DNA from: Anaerolinea sp.
Lineage (GTDB): Bacteria > Chloroflexota > Anaerolineae > Anaerolineales > Villigracilaceae
Assembly: GCA_020723805.1 (NCBI GenBank)
Contig: DYID01000017.1
Location: 1-64,000 of the forward strand
Reading direction: 5' to 3'
Length of the DNA: 64,000 nt
Shown: piece by piece, positions 54,883-62,694 of the stretch
Layout: every line of letters begins with the position of its first letter
Numbering within the stretch: position 1 is the first letter of the stretch
Translations under genes and position numbers: made by a program
The notes under the pieces: model-generated
Database searches by the model: none
Told to the model about the DNA's origin: nothing
What the model saw: the letters and a program-made list of their open reading frames with translations, nothing else

Positions 54883-56679
54883 ATGACTCACCTCCTCAAA
54901 CTCCGCCCCTTCCTCAAACCCTACTTCGGAATGATCCTGCTCAACCTGCTCATCCTGTTGGGCATCACCGGGCTTTCGCTGGTCGTCCCGCGCATCATCC
55001 AAGCGGTGATAGACGACGGGCTGACGCGCGGCGAGACGGCATACATCCTCCGCTCGGCGCTTCTTTTACTTGGACTGGGGCTTGCCTCTGCCGCCCTGAA
55101 CCTGGTCAACCGCTATCTGTCGGAGTGGATCGCCGCCCGCGTCGGCTACGACCTGCGCAACCGCATGTACGACCATATCCAATACCTGCCCTTTTCCTAT
55201 CACGACCACGCCCAAAGCGGACAACTCATCTCGCGCTGCATCGAGGACGTGCGCTCCATCGAACGCTTTGCGGGCGGCTCGGTCGCCGAACTGATTCGGT
55301 TCGTCATCCTGACTGTCGGCATTCTTGCCATCATGCTCACCGATAACGCCCGTCTTGCCGTCATTGCCCTCCTGCCGATGGTGCCGCTCATCCTCATGAC
55401 CTCCAGTTTCGGCACAAAGATTGGAAAACTCTTCTTTGCTGTGGATCAGGCGATCGGCGAGGTCTCGAACCGCTTGCAGGAAAACGTCGTCGGCGTGCAG
55501 GTCGTCCGCGCCTTTGCCCGGGAAAAGTACGAAATCCAGCGCTTCGACACCGCCAACAAGGAAGTGTTCCGCACCTGGGTGCATGTCATTGACGAGTGGT
55601 CCAAAATCATGCCCACCACCAACTGGCTGATTGCCCTCAGCACCATGCTCATCCTGTGGTTCGGCGGGCAGATGGTCATCGCCGGCACACTCACCGTCGG
55701 CGCGATCGTCGCCTTCAACGCCTATATCCTGATGATGGCGGAACCCGCCCAATCCCTCACGGGGCTGGTCAACGCGGGCGGCGAAGCGGCGGCGGGCGCG
55801 CAGCGCGTCTTCGAAGTGCTGGAGACCCAGCCCGAAATCCAAACCCCGCCGAACGCTGTCAAACTCGACACCTTACGCGGCGAAGTGGAATTTCGCAATG
55901 TCGGTTTGAAGTACCTCAATGAACGCACCGCCTCGCTCGAAGACATCAACGTGCATGTCCAGCCGAATCAACTCGTCGCGCTGATTGGACCGACGGGTTC
56001 GGGCAAGACCTCCTTCGTCAACCTCATCCCGCGCTTCTACGACGTGACCGAAGGCGCGGTGCTGGTGGACGGTTACGATGTGCGCCGTGTGGATTTGACA
56101 TCCCTGCGGCGGCAAATCGGCATCGTGCTGCAGACCTCGCTCCTGTTCTCCGATAGCATCAAAGCCAACATCGCCTACGGACGCCCCGATGCGACGATGG
56201 ACGAAATCATCGCCGCCGCCCAAGCCGCGCAGGCGCACGACTTCATCATGGGATTCCCCAACGGCTACGAGACCATCGTCGGCGAGCGCGGCGTGACCCT
56301 CAGCGGCGGTCAGCGTCAGCGTGTGGCGATTGCGCGCGCCCTGCTGATGAATCCGCGCATCCTCATCCTCGACGACTCGACCTCCTCGGTGGATACCCAA
56401 ACCGAAAAACTCATCCAAGCCGCGCTGGATAACCTCATGGAAGGGCGCACCACCTTTGTCATCGCGCACCGCCTCTCTACCGTCCGCCGCGCCGACTTGA
56501 TTTTGGTCATGGACAAAGGGCGCATTGTCGAACGCGGCACGCACGAAGAACTGCTTCGACTCGGCGGGTTGTACAAGGAGATTCACGATTTGCAGTTGGT
56601 GGATCACGCCAAATTTGCCGAAGAGATGGAAGCCGTCGAACTGCCGTCTGCACTGGCGCGCGCCAAAGAAACCTTCTGA
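54883..56679 (+). CDS. ABC exporter (permease-ATPase)
   Basis: Walker A 'GPTGSGKTS', signature 'LSGGQRQRVAIARAL', Walker B 'ILILDDST'; D at the catalytic Glu position. Confidence 0.93.
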   Translation: MTHLLKLRPFLKPYFGMILLNLLILLGITGLSLVVPRIIQAVIDDGLTRGETAYILRSALLLLGLGLASAALNLVNRYLSEWIAARVGYDLRNRMYDHIQYLPFSYHDHAQSGQLISRCIEDVRSIERFAGGSVAELIRFVILTVGILAIMLTDNARLAVIALLPMVPLILMTSSFGTKIGKLFFAVDQAIGEVSNRLQENVVGVQVVRAFAREKYEIQRFDTANKEVFRTWVHVIDEWSKIMPTTNWLIALSTMLILWFGGQMVIAGTLTVGAIVAFNAYILMMAEPAQSLTGLVNAGGEAAAGAQRVFEVLETQPEIQTPPNAVKLDTLRGEVEFRNVGLKYLNERTASLEDINVHVQPNQLVALIGPTGSGKTSFVNLIPRFYDVTEGAVLVDGYDVRRVDLTSLRRQIGIVLQTSLLFSDSIKANIAYGRPDATMDEIIAAAQAAQAHDFIMGFPNGYETIVGERGVTLSGGQRQRVAIARALLMNPRILILDDSTSSVDTQTEKLIQAALDNLMEGRTTFVIAHRLSTVRRADLILVMDKGRIVERGTHEELLRLGGLYKEIHDLQLVDHAKFAEEMEAVELPSALARAKETF

Positions 56680-56730
56680 TGCTTTACTTTTTTGATAAAC
56701 CTTGTCATGGCTTTCACTGATTTACTCACC

Positions 56731-56802
56731 TTACGCAGTGGCGCGAGATTCATCTCGCGTTTTCGAGCGACATGAATGTCGCGCTACGAGAAAACTGCGT
56801 AA
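56731..56802 (+). repeat. 72-bp palindromic intergenic element, copy 2
   Basis: TTACGCAGT...ACTGCGTAA ends; internal GCGAGATtcATCTCGC and GCGACATgaATGTCGC hairpins. Confidence 0.8.
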
Positions 56803-56882
56803 CATCAGTGAAAATCCGTGAAATCTGTGGCTAAAGATTGTGAGCCTGTCAGTCATCCCGCCTGAAACGGAAGAGCCAAAAC

Positions 56883-58691
56883 TTGAAACTGAAACACATG
56901 ACCCGTATCACACCTCCCGCCTTCATTACCCAGTCCGAAGAGGCATACGACAAGGGCTACGACCCCAAAGTGGCGCGCGGACTGCTTCAATTTATCAAGC
57001 CCTACACCAGACAGATGCTCATCTCGCTGGTGTTCATGGTCATCGTCACCGCCGCCTCGGTCTCAGGACCGTACTTCGTCAAACTGGCAATTGACGAGGG
57101 TATCGGCAAAAGTGACCTTGCCGCGCTGCGTAATATCGTCATTGCTTACTTCGTTGTGGCGGGCGTGCAGTTGATTACCAACTTTTACCGCATCCGCATC
57201 ATGTCCCGCGTGGGACAGCACGTTCTGTACGATGTCCGCACGGCGATGTTCGACCATTTGCAGAAACTCTCGCTGAGTTTCTACAACCGCTACAGCGTGG
57301 GGCGCGTCATCACACGCGTCATCAACGATGTGGGCACCCTGCGCGAGTTCATCACCTGGGCAGTGCTGGCGATTGTCCGCAACCTGCTGGCGATCATCGG
57401 CACGCTCATCGCCATGCTTTCGCTCAATCTGCGTTTGTCGCTTATCACGTTCGCTGTTGTTCCGCTTATGGCGCTGGCGACCATTTTCTATCGCAATCTG
57501 GCGCGGCGCAACTACCGCCGCGTACGCGCCGCCATCTCGTGGACCAACTCGGTGCTGGCGGAAAACGTCAACGGCGTGAGAGTCGTGCAGGCGTTCTCGC
57601 GGCAGGCGCATAACTTCTCCAATTTCAAAGACTACGTCAACCGTTACTTTCTCGAAACGAGTCTCGATGCGGCGAAGGTGGCGTCGGCGTTCACGCCAGT
57701 GGTGGACGTTCTCGGCGCAATGGCAACCGCGCTGGTCGTGTATGTCGGCGGGACGGCGGTGCTGGGCGAGTCCATTACGCCGGGCGTCTTGATTGCCTTC
57801 GTGCTTTACATTGACCGCCTCTTCGACCCCATCCGCGACCTGAGCCGCCGCTTCGACACGCTTCAATCCACGATGGCGGGCGGCGAGCGCATCCTCGAAC
57901 TGCTCAATACGCCGATAGAGGTTCGGGATGCGGCGGATGCCGTCGAAATGCCGCCCATTGTCGGCGAAGTCCACTTCGAGAACGTCTCTTTCCATTATTC
58001 CGACGACCCCACCCTCGTCCTCGACGGTATCAACCTCCACGTGGAGGCAGGGCAGACGGTGGCGCTGGTGGGGGAGACGGGCGCCGGCAAGACGACCATC
58101 GTCAAACTGCTGGCACGCTTCCACGACCCGACCTCGGGCTGTGTGCGCGTGGACGGCGTGGACTTGCGGACGGTGACTCAGCAATCCCTGCGGCGGCAGA
58201 TGGGCATGGTGCTGCAGGACCCGTTCCTTTTCAACGGCACGGTGCGGGAAAACATCCTGTTCGGCAGGCTCGATGCGACCAATGAAGAGGTAATCGCCGC
58301 GGCAAAGGCGGTCGGCGCGCACGACTTCATCATGGGCTTGAAGAACGGATACGAGACTTCGGTGGAAGAGGGCGGCGCGACATTGAGCGTGGGTCAGCGC
58401 CAGTTGATTTCATTTGCCCGCGCCCTGCTTGCCAATCCGCGCATTCTGATTTTGGATGAGGCGACATCGTCCGTGGACACGCAAACCGAACAGATTATTC
58501 AGCGAGCGCTGGCAACCTTGCTGAAGGGACGCACGTCTTTTGTCATTGCACACCGCCTTTCGACGATTACGAACGCCGACAAAATTGTGGTCATTCATGA
58601 TGGAAAGATCGTCGAACAAGGGACGCACGCCGAACTGCTGGCAAAACAAGGGATGTACTACGACTTGTACAGGACAGGGTTTCAGGAATAA
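56883..58691 (+). CDS. ABC exporter (permease-ATPase), partner half-transporter
   Basis: Walker A 'GETGAGKTT', signature-like 'LSVGQRQLISFARAL', Walker B 'ILILDEAT'. Confidence 0.93.
   Translation: MKLKHMTRITPPAFITQSEEAYDKGYDPKVARGLLQFIKPYTRQMLISLVFMVIVTAASVSGPYFVKLAIDEGIGKSDLAALRNIVIAYFVVAGVQLITNFYRIRIMSRVGQHVLYDVRTAMFDHLQKLSLSFYNRYSVGRVITRVINDVGTLREFITWAVLAIVRNLLAIIGTLIAMLSLNLRLSLITFAVVPLMALATIFYRNLARRNYRRVRAAISWTNSVLAENVNGVRVVQAFSRQAHNFSNFKDYVNRYFLETSLDAAKVASAFTPVVDVLGAMATALVVYVGGTAVLGESITPGVLIAFVLYIDRLFDPIRDLSRRFDTLQSTMAGGERILELLNTPIEVRDAADAVEMPPIVGEVHFENVSFHYSDDPTLVLDGINLHVEAGQTVALVGETGAGKTTIVKLLARFHDPTSGCVRVDGVDLRTVTQQSLRRQMGMVLQDPFLFNGTVRENILFGRLDATNEEVIAAAKAVGAHDFIMGLKNGYETSVEEGGATLSVGQRQLISFARALLANPRILILDEATSSVDTQTEQIIQRALATLLKGRTSFVIAHRLSTITNADKIVVIHDGKIVEQGTHAELLAKQGMYYDLYRTGFQE
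58677..58691 (+). repeat. 15-bp direct repeat, left copy
   Basis: GGGTTTCAGGAATAA; identical copy at 59245-59259. Confidence 0.85.
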
Positions 58692-58723
58692 GGCATGCTA
58701 TAATCTCTGTGCATGAGGTGACC

Positions 58724-58963
58724 ATGGCTACTCCGAGAATTCTTCAAGATATTGCATCCTTGCCTCCTGAGGCGCAAAAACAAGTCAGGGATTTTGTGGC
58801 TTTTCTAAAAATGCGCTATGGGGGTTCGTCGCCCAAAAGCACTAAGCGTGGTCAATGGGAAAACGAACCCTTCTTTGGCATGTGGAAGGATCGCAAAGAA
58901 ATGCAAGATAGCAGAAAGTGGGTGCGCGATTTACGCCGCAAACAGTGGAACCGTAAGGCATGA
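58724..58963 (+). CDS. VapB-like antitoxin (DUF2281-type)
   Basis: 'MATPRILQDIASLPPEAQKQVRDFVAFLK...FFGMWKDRKEMQDSRKWVRDLRRKQW'. Confidence 0.75.
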   Translation: MATPRILQDIASLPPEAQKQVRDFVAFLKMRYGGSSPKSTKRGQWENEPFFGMWKDRKEMQDSRKWVRDLRRKQWNRKA

Positions 58964-59187
58964 ACATAACGCTGGTTGATACCGACATCTTGATTGACAC
59001 CGCCTTGCAAATCAGCGAGGCGGTTCGTTGTTTGGAAGTATTGGAAAATTCATCCGAACTAGCAATCAGCGTGGTGACTCAAATCGCGGCGACGGCAATT
59101 GAATTGGATGTGGACTTTGTTTCAAAAAATCAGAAGGATTACCGTTTCATAGAGAACCTTCGTCTGCTGGCATATCCATTGTCATAA
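58960..59187 (+). pseudogene. PIN-domain toxin remnant with in-frame internal deletion
   Basis: 75 aa: PIN N-terminus 'LVDTDILIDTAL...LAISVVT' joined directly to PIN C-terminus 'IAATAIELDVDFVSKNQKDYRFIENLRLL'. Confidence 0.65.
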
Positions 59188-59244
59188 GACATGCCTGCCG
59201 GATTGCTGGCATAGTGGGGGGGACATTATGGGTTTTACACAATG

Positions 59245-59259
59245 GGGTTTCAGGAATAA
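59245..59259 (+). repeat. 15-bp direct repeat, right copy
   Basis: GGGTTTCAGGAATAA identical to 58677-58691. Confidence 0.85.
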
Positions 59260-59278
59260 TCTTTACTGGGAGATTATC

Positions 59279-60715
59279 ATGAGTATGAATAACGTTCGTC
59301 CGCATTTGACCCTGCTTACCGAAGAGCAAAAGCACGACGTCCACCGCTACGCCCTGCAGGTGCTGGAGACCGCCGGCGTGCGCGTGGATTCGCCGTCGGC
59401 GTTGGAGATGCTCGAGAAAAGAGTCGGCAGTTCGAGGGTCGAGGGAAGAACCGTGCGGATTCCGAGGGAACTGGTCGAGTGGGCGCTTCAAGCCGCGCCG
59501 AAGCGCATCCAAATCTTCGACCGGCGCGGGAATCCGCAGTTTCACATCGGAGGGGTGGAGGACCGCATCCGTTTTGGGATTGGGGTGACGGCGTTGTATT
59601 ATCAGGAGCCCGAGACCGACACCCCCGTGCTGTTCGAACGCAAACACATGCGCGATATGGTGCGGCTGGGGAATAAACTGCCGCATTACGATATGGTCTC
59701 GACGGTGGGAATCGTGCGCGATGTGCCTGAGCATTTGACGGATTTGTACGGAAGCCTCGAACACTTTGCGAACGGAGTCAAGCCGCTGGTACTGCTGGTT
59801 TCGGACGAGCACCGCTTCGACGATGTTCTGCGCATGTTCGAGCATCTGCACGGAGACTTGGGAGAGAAGCCGTTCATCATCCCGTACTTCAACCCGGTCT
59901 CGCCGCTGGTGATGAACGCCGGCACGGTGGATAAGATGCGAATTGCCATCGAACGTGGATTGCCGGTCATCATTTCGAATTACAGCATGTCCGGCGCGAC
60001 CACGCCGATTACGCCCGCCGGGACGCTCGCCGTGCTGCTGGCGGAACTGCTTGCGGGATTGGTCATCGGGCAGTTGTATAAAGAGGGCGCGCCGATGCTG
60101 TTGGGAATGCTGCCGGTCTATTTCGACATGAAGACGTTGATGAACTTCTACGACCCGCAATCCATTCTGGTCAATCTTGCCTGCGCGGAGATGATGGCGT
60201 TCTACGGCATTCCGCATTGCGGGACTTCGGGAAGCGGCACCGGCTGGGGTATGGATTTGCTCGCCGCGGAAACGTATTGGATGAACACACTCACGTTCTC
60301 GCTCACGAAAGGCGGGATCGCTCCGTTCGTCGGAGATACGCTCGGCTCGAAAGCCATCTCGCCGTTGACGTTCATCTACTGCCATGAAATTATTGACCAG
60401 GCTCTGCGCTTTGCAGATGGGTTTCAACTCGACGAGGCGCACATTGGGCTGGAAGAAATTCGTCAGGTTGGCGCCGGCAAGAGTTACGTCGCCGCGCCCA
60501 CAACGCTCAAAAAATACAAGTCAGGCTACTACGTCAATCCCATCTTCCCGCGTTGGAGCATGGAAAAGTGGATGGAAGCCGGTCAACCGCACGCGCAGGA
60601 GTGGCTGCGGAAATATTCGATTGAATTTCTCAAGGATTTGCCCATGCCGGAAGATTACGAGGAGTTGATAAGGAAGGGGGAGGTGTATATTGAGAAGCTG
60701 GCGAGTGGAAAGTAG
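59279..60715 (+). CDS. MttB-family (trimethylamine methyltransferase-like) protein, no in-frame amber
   Basis: 'MSMNNVRPHLTLLTEEQKHDVHRYALQVLETAGVRVDSPSALEML...HCGTSGSGTGWGMDLLAAETYW'. Confidence 0.88.
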   Translation: MSMNNVRPHLTLLTEEQKHDVHRYALQVLETAGVRVDSPSALEMLEKRVGSSRVEGRTVRIPRELVEWALQAAPKRIQIFDRRGNPQFHIGGVEDRIRFGIGVTALYYQEPETDTPVLFERKHMRDMVRLGNKLPHYDMVSTVGIVRDVPEHLTDLYGSLEHFANGVKPLVLLVSDEHRFDDVLRMFEHLHGDLGEKPFIIPYFNPVSPLVMNAGTVDKMRIAIERGLPVIISNYSMSGATTPITPAGTLAVLLAELLAGLVIGQLYKEGAPMLLGMLPVYFDMKTLMNFYDPQSILVNLACAEMMAFYGIPHCGTSGSGTGWGMDLLAAETYWMNTLTFSLTKGGIAPFVGDTLGSKAISPLTFIYCHEIIDQALRFADGFQLDEAHIGLEEIRQVGAGKSYVAAPTTLKKYKSGYYVNPIFPRWSMEKWMEAGQPHAQEWLRKYSIEFLKDLPMPEDYEELIRKGEVYIEKLASGK

Positions 60716-60774
60716 AAAATTATGATTTATATTCTTCGGAGCAAAGCACCCTGTGATCTCCTAGGAGGCGTCCA

Positions 60775-61128
60775 ATGATGCCAAGCAAGGAAAAACTGCG
60801 GGAACGCTTCCTGCGCGACCCTTTGCCGCGCAGATTGGGGGGGCTGGCGGCGACGCTGGGCAGGCTTTCATCCGTTGCGCGCGAATCTACGGATCCGCTC
60901 AACGTCGCCCGATTGTTGGAAGAGGCAAAATACCTGATCGAATGGACCGCCGCCGACGCACAACCAGAGATCGCGGCTGAATTGGTGGCAATACAGACGC
61001 AAATCACCCTTTGGCTTCGAGCATGGGACAAAGCGAGCCGGGTTAGAGAACAACGGACGCTGCTTTCCGTGCAGGCAAAGTATTGGTCCGACCGCGCCCT
61101 GGATTTTTCAGGGCTGTTGGAAACATAA
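60775..61128 (+). CDS. Hypothetical protein (117 aa)
   Basis: RBS-like 'aggagg' upstream of ATG ATG; no recognised family. Confidence 0.55.
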   Translation: MMPSKEKLRERFLRDPLPRRLGGLAATLGRLSSVARESTDPLNVARLLEEAKYLIEWTAADAQPEIAAELVAIQTQITLWLRAWDKASRVREQRTLLSVQAKYWSDRALDFSGLLET

Positions 61129-61135
61129 AATTGTC

Positions 61136-61164
61136 TTGACGCCCTAACCCGCGAATGATACACT
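61136..61164 (+). promoter_or_regulatory. Sigma70-type promoter
   Basis: TTGACG - 17 bp - TACACT. Confidence 0.65.
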
Positions 61165-61209
61165 CCAGCCACAGTAAGTAAATTCTATTCTGAAAGGAGG
61201 CACGTACAA

Positions 61210-61272
61210 ATGAAAGCCATCACCGTATTCATCCAACTTGTATTGAGCGCGCCTCCTAAAGGTGAAGCGTAG
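61210..61272 (+). CDS. Putative 20-aa small protein/leader peptide MKAITVFIQLVLSAPPKGEA
   Basis: AAAGGAGG Shine-Dalgarno 9 nt upstream of ATG; lies between a promoter and an intrinsic terminator. Confidence 0.55.
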   Translation: MKAITVFIQLVLSAPPKGEA

Positions 61273-61303
61273 TCACGACTTCAGTCGTTTGAGTTACCAT
61301 GCC

Positions 61304-61340
61304 ACCGCAGGCGCGTCTCGCCCTGCGGTTTTTTCTTTTA
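61304..61340 (+). terminator. Intrinsic terminator
   Basis: ACCGCAGG-cgcgtctcgc-CCTGCGGT followed by TTTTTCTTTT. Confidence 0.8.
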
Positions 61341-61451
61341 ATTTCCCCCAAACCTGACAGGCGATGCGCGGAGGATGCCGAAGCGTCGCCGCGGGCTTGC
61401 CAACGAAACGCGACCTGTCAGGTCGTTTATTCGACAAGGTTGAATCGAACC

Positions 61452-62471
61452 ATGAGCAAAAACCAACTCAACAAATTTTATGCCGAGCTCGACGAAGTAC
61501 ATGCCGACGACATTGCCTCCGCGCCGGGACGCACCGCCAAAAAACGCCAGTCGCGGCGGGCGGAGATGGACGCGCGGCTCTTTATCCGTGCGCAGGAGGC
61601 GGCGGGAGAATTCAAATTCACCTACAAAGCCGCCCGTTTCGAGGAAGCCTGGCTGTTGGACTCCCTCGAGGAGATTGCGGGGCAGCAACTCATCTCCGAC
61701 GTGCTTCGCAAGGTCAAGGCGGGGAAGGAGGCATCCGTGTACCTGTGCCGTTCGGGTGCATCCATTGAAGCGCGCCTGCTTGCCGCCAAAGTTTATCGTC
61801 CGCGCACGCTGCGCAATCTCAAGAACGACGCCCTCTACCGCACCGGGCGCATTGACCTCGGCGAGGATGGCTCTGCCCTCTTCCGCGAAGCGGATGTCAA
61901 CGCCATCATCAAACGCACCAAGTACGGCGAGGAACTGCGTCACACCTCCTGGATTGCCTACGAGTTCACGACGCTCGAGAAACTGTATGCCGCAGGCGCC
62001 GATGTTCCCAAGCCGTACGCCATGTTGAAAAATTCCATCCTGATGGAATACATCGGGGATGATGGTATGCCCGCGCCGACCCTCAACTCGGTGACTCTCG
62101 ACCGTGACGAGGCGCACGAACTTTTTGACCGCGTCGTCCTTAACCTGAACCTGCTCCTCCAGAATGAGCGCATCCACGGCGATCTATCTGCTTATAACAT
62201 CCTCTACTGGGACGGCGGCATCACGCTGATAGATTTTCCCCAAGTCGTCAGTCCGGAGTCAAACCCAATGGCGTGGACCCTCTTCCAGCGCGATGTGACG
62301 CGTGTCTGTCAATATTTCCAGGCTCAGGGCGTCAAGGTCAATGCCGGTAAACTCGCCGCCGAGTTGTGGACATCGCATGGACACAAAATCATCAAAGAAG
62401 TGCATCCGAGCGACCTCGATGCGGAAAATCTCCAAGACCGCAAAATTTGGGAAAAACAGCAAAAAGGTTGA
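61452..62471 (+). CDS. RIO-type serine/threonine kinase
   Basis: 'ISDVLRKVKAGKEASVYLCR', 'LAAKVYRP', 'IHGDLSAYNILYWDGGITLIDFPQ'; start MSKNQ at 61452. Confidence 0.92.
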   Translation: MSKNQLNKFYAELDEVHADDIASAPGRTAKKRQSRRAEMDARLFIRAQEAAGEFKFTYKAARFEEAWLLDSLEEIAGQQLISDVLRKVKAGKEASVYLCRSGASIEARLLAAKVYRPRTLRNLKNDALYRTGRIDLGEDGSALFREADVNAIIKRTKYGEELRHTSWIAYEFTTLEKLYAAGADVPKPYAMLKNSILMEYIGDDGMPAPTLNSVTLDRDEAHELFDRVVLNLNLLLQNERIHGDLSAYNILYWDGGITLIDFPQVVSPESNPMAWTLFQRDVTRVCQYFQAQGVKVNAGKLAAELWTSHGHKIIKEVHPSDLDAENLQDRKIWEKQQKG

Positions 62472-62694
62472 ATTACGGTGAAGGCGGCTGAACGGAGAAA
62501 CAGCCGCCTCTTTTGATTTCACCTTTCATCGTCTCGAAAATCAAAGTAAAATCATAAACGATGAATCCGTCGCTTTCCTCAGAGGCGCACATACCACCGA
62601 CTGGCTCGGCTGTTTCTGCATCGCAGTGACGAACTGCCGATGCAGTTTGTTTTAAGCGGGCAACCGCTGACTCAATTTCTCACGGAGGAGAAAG

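Noticed and set aside
59279-60715. Pyrrolysine-containing MttB
   Set aside because: The ORF has no in-frame TAG before its terminal stop and no pyl genes are visible.
61366-61425. CCTGACAGG/ACCTGTCAGGT palindromes upstream of the RIO kinase as another repeat family
   Set aside because: Only short 9-11-bp matches in the window, not enough to call a repeat.
61364-61768. 134-aa + ORF overlapping the RIO kinase start
   Set aside because: Out of frame with the clear RIO kinase ORF; low-complexity Arg/Gly content.
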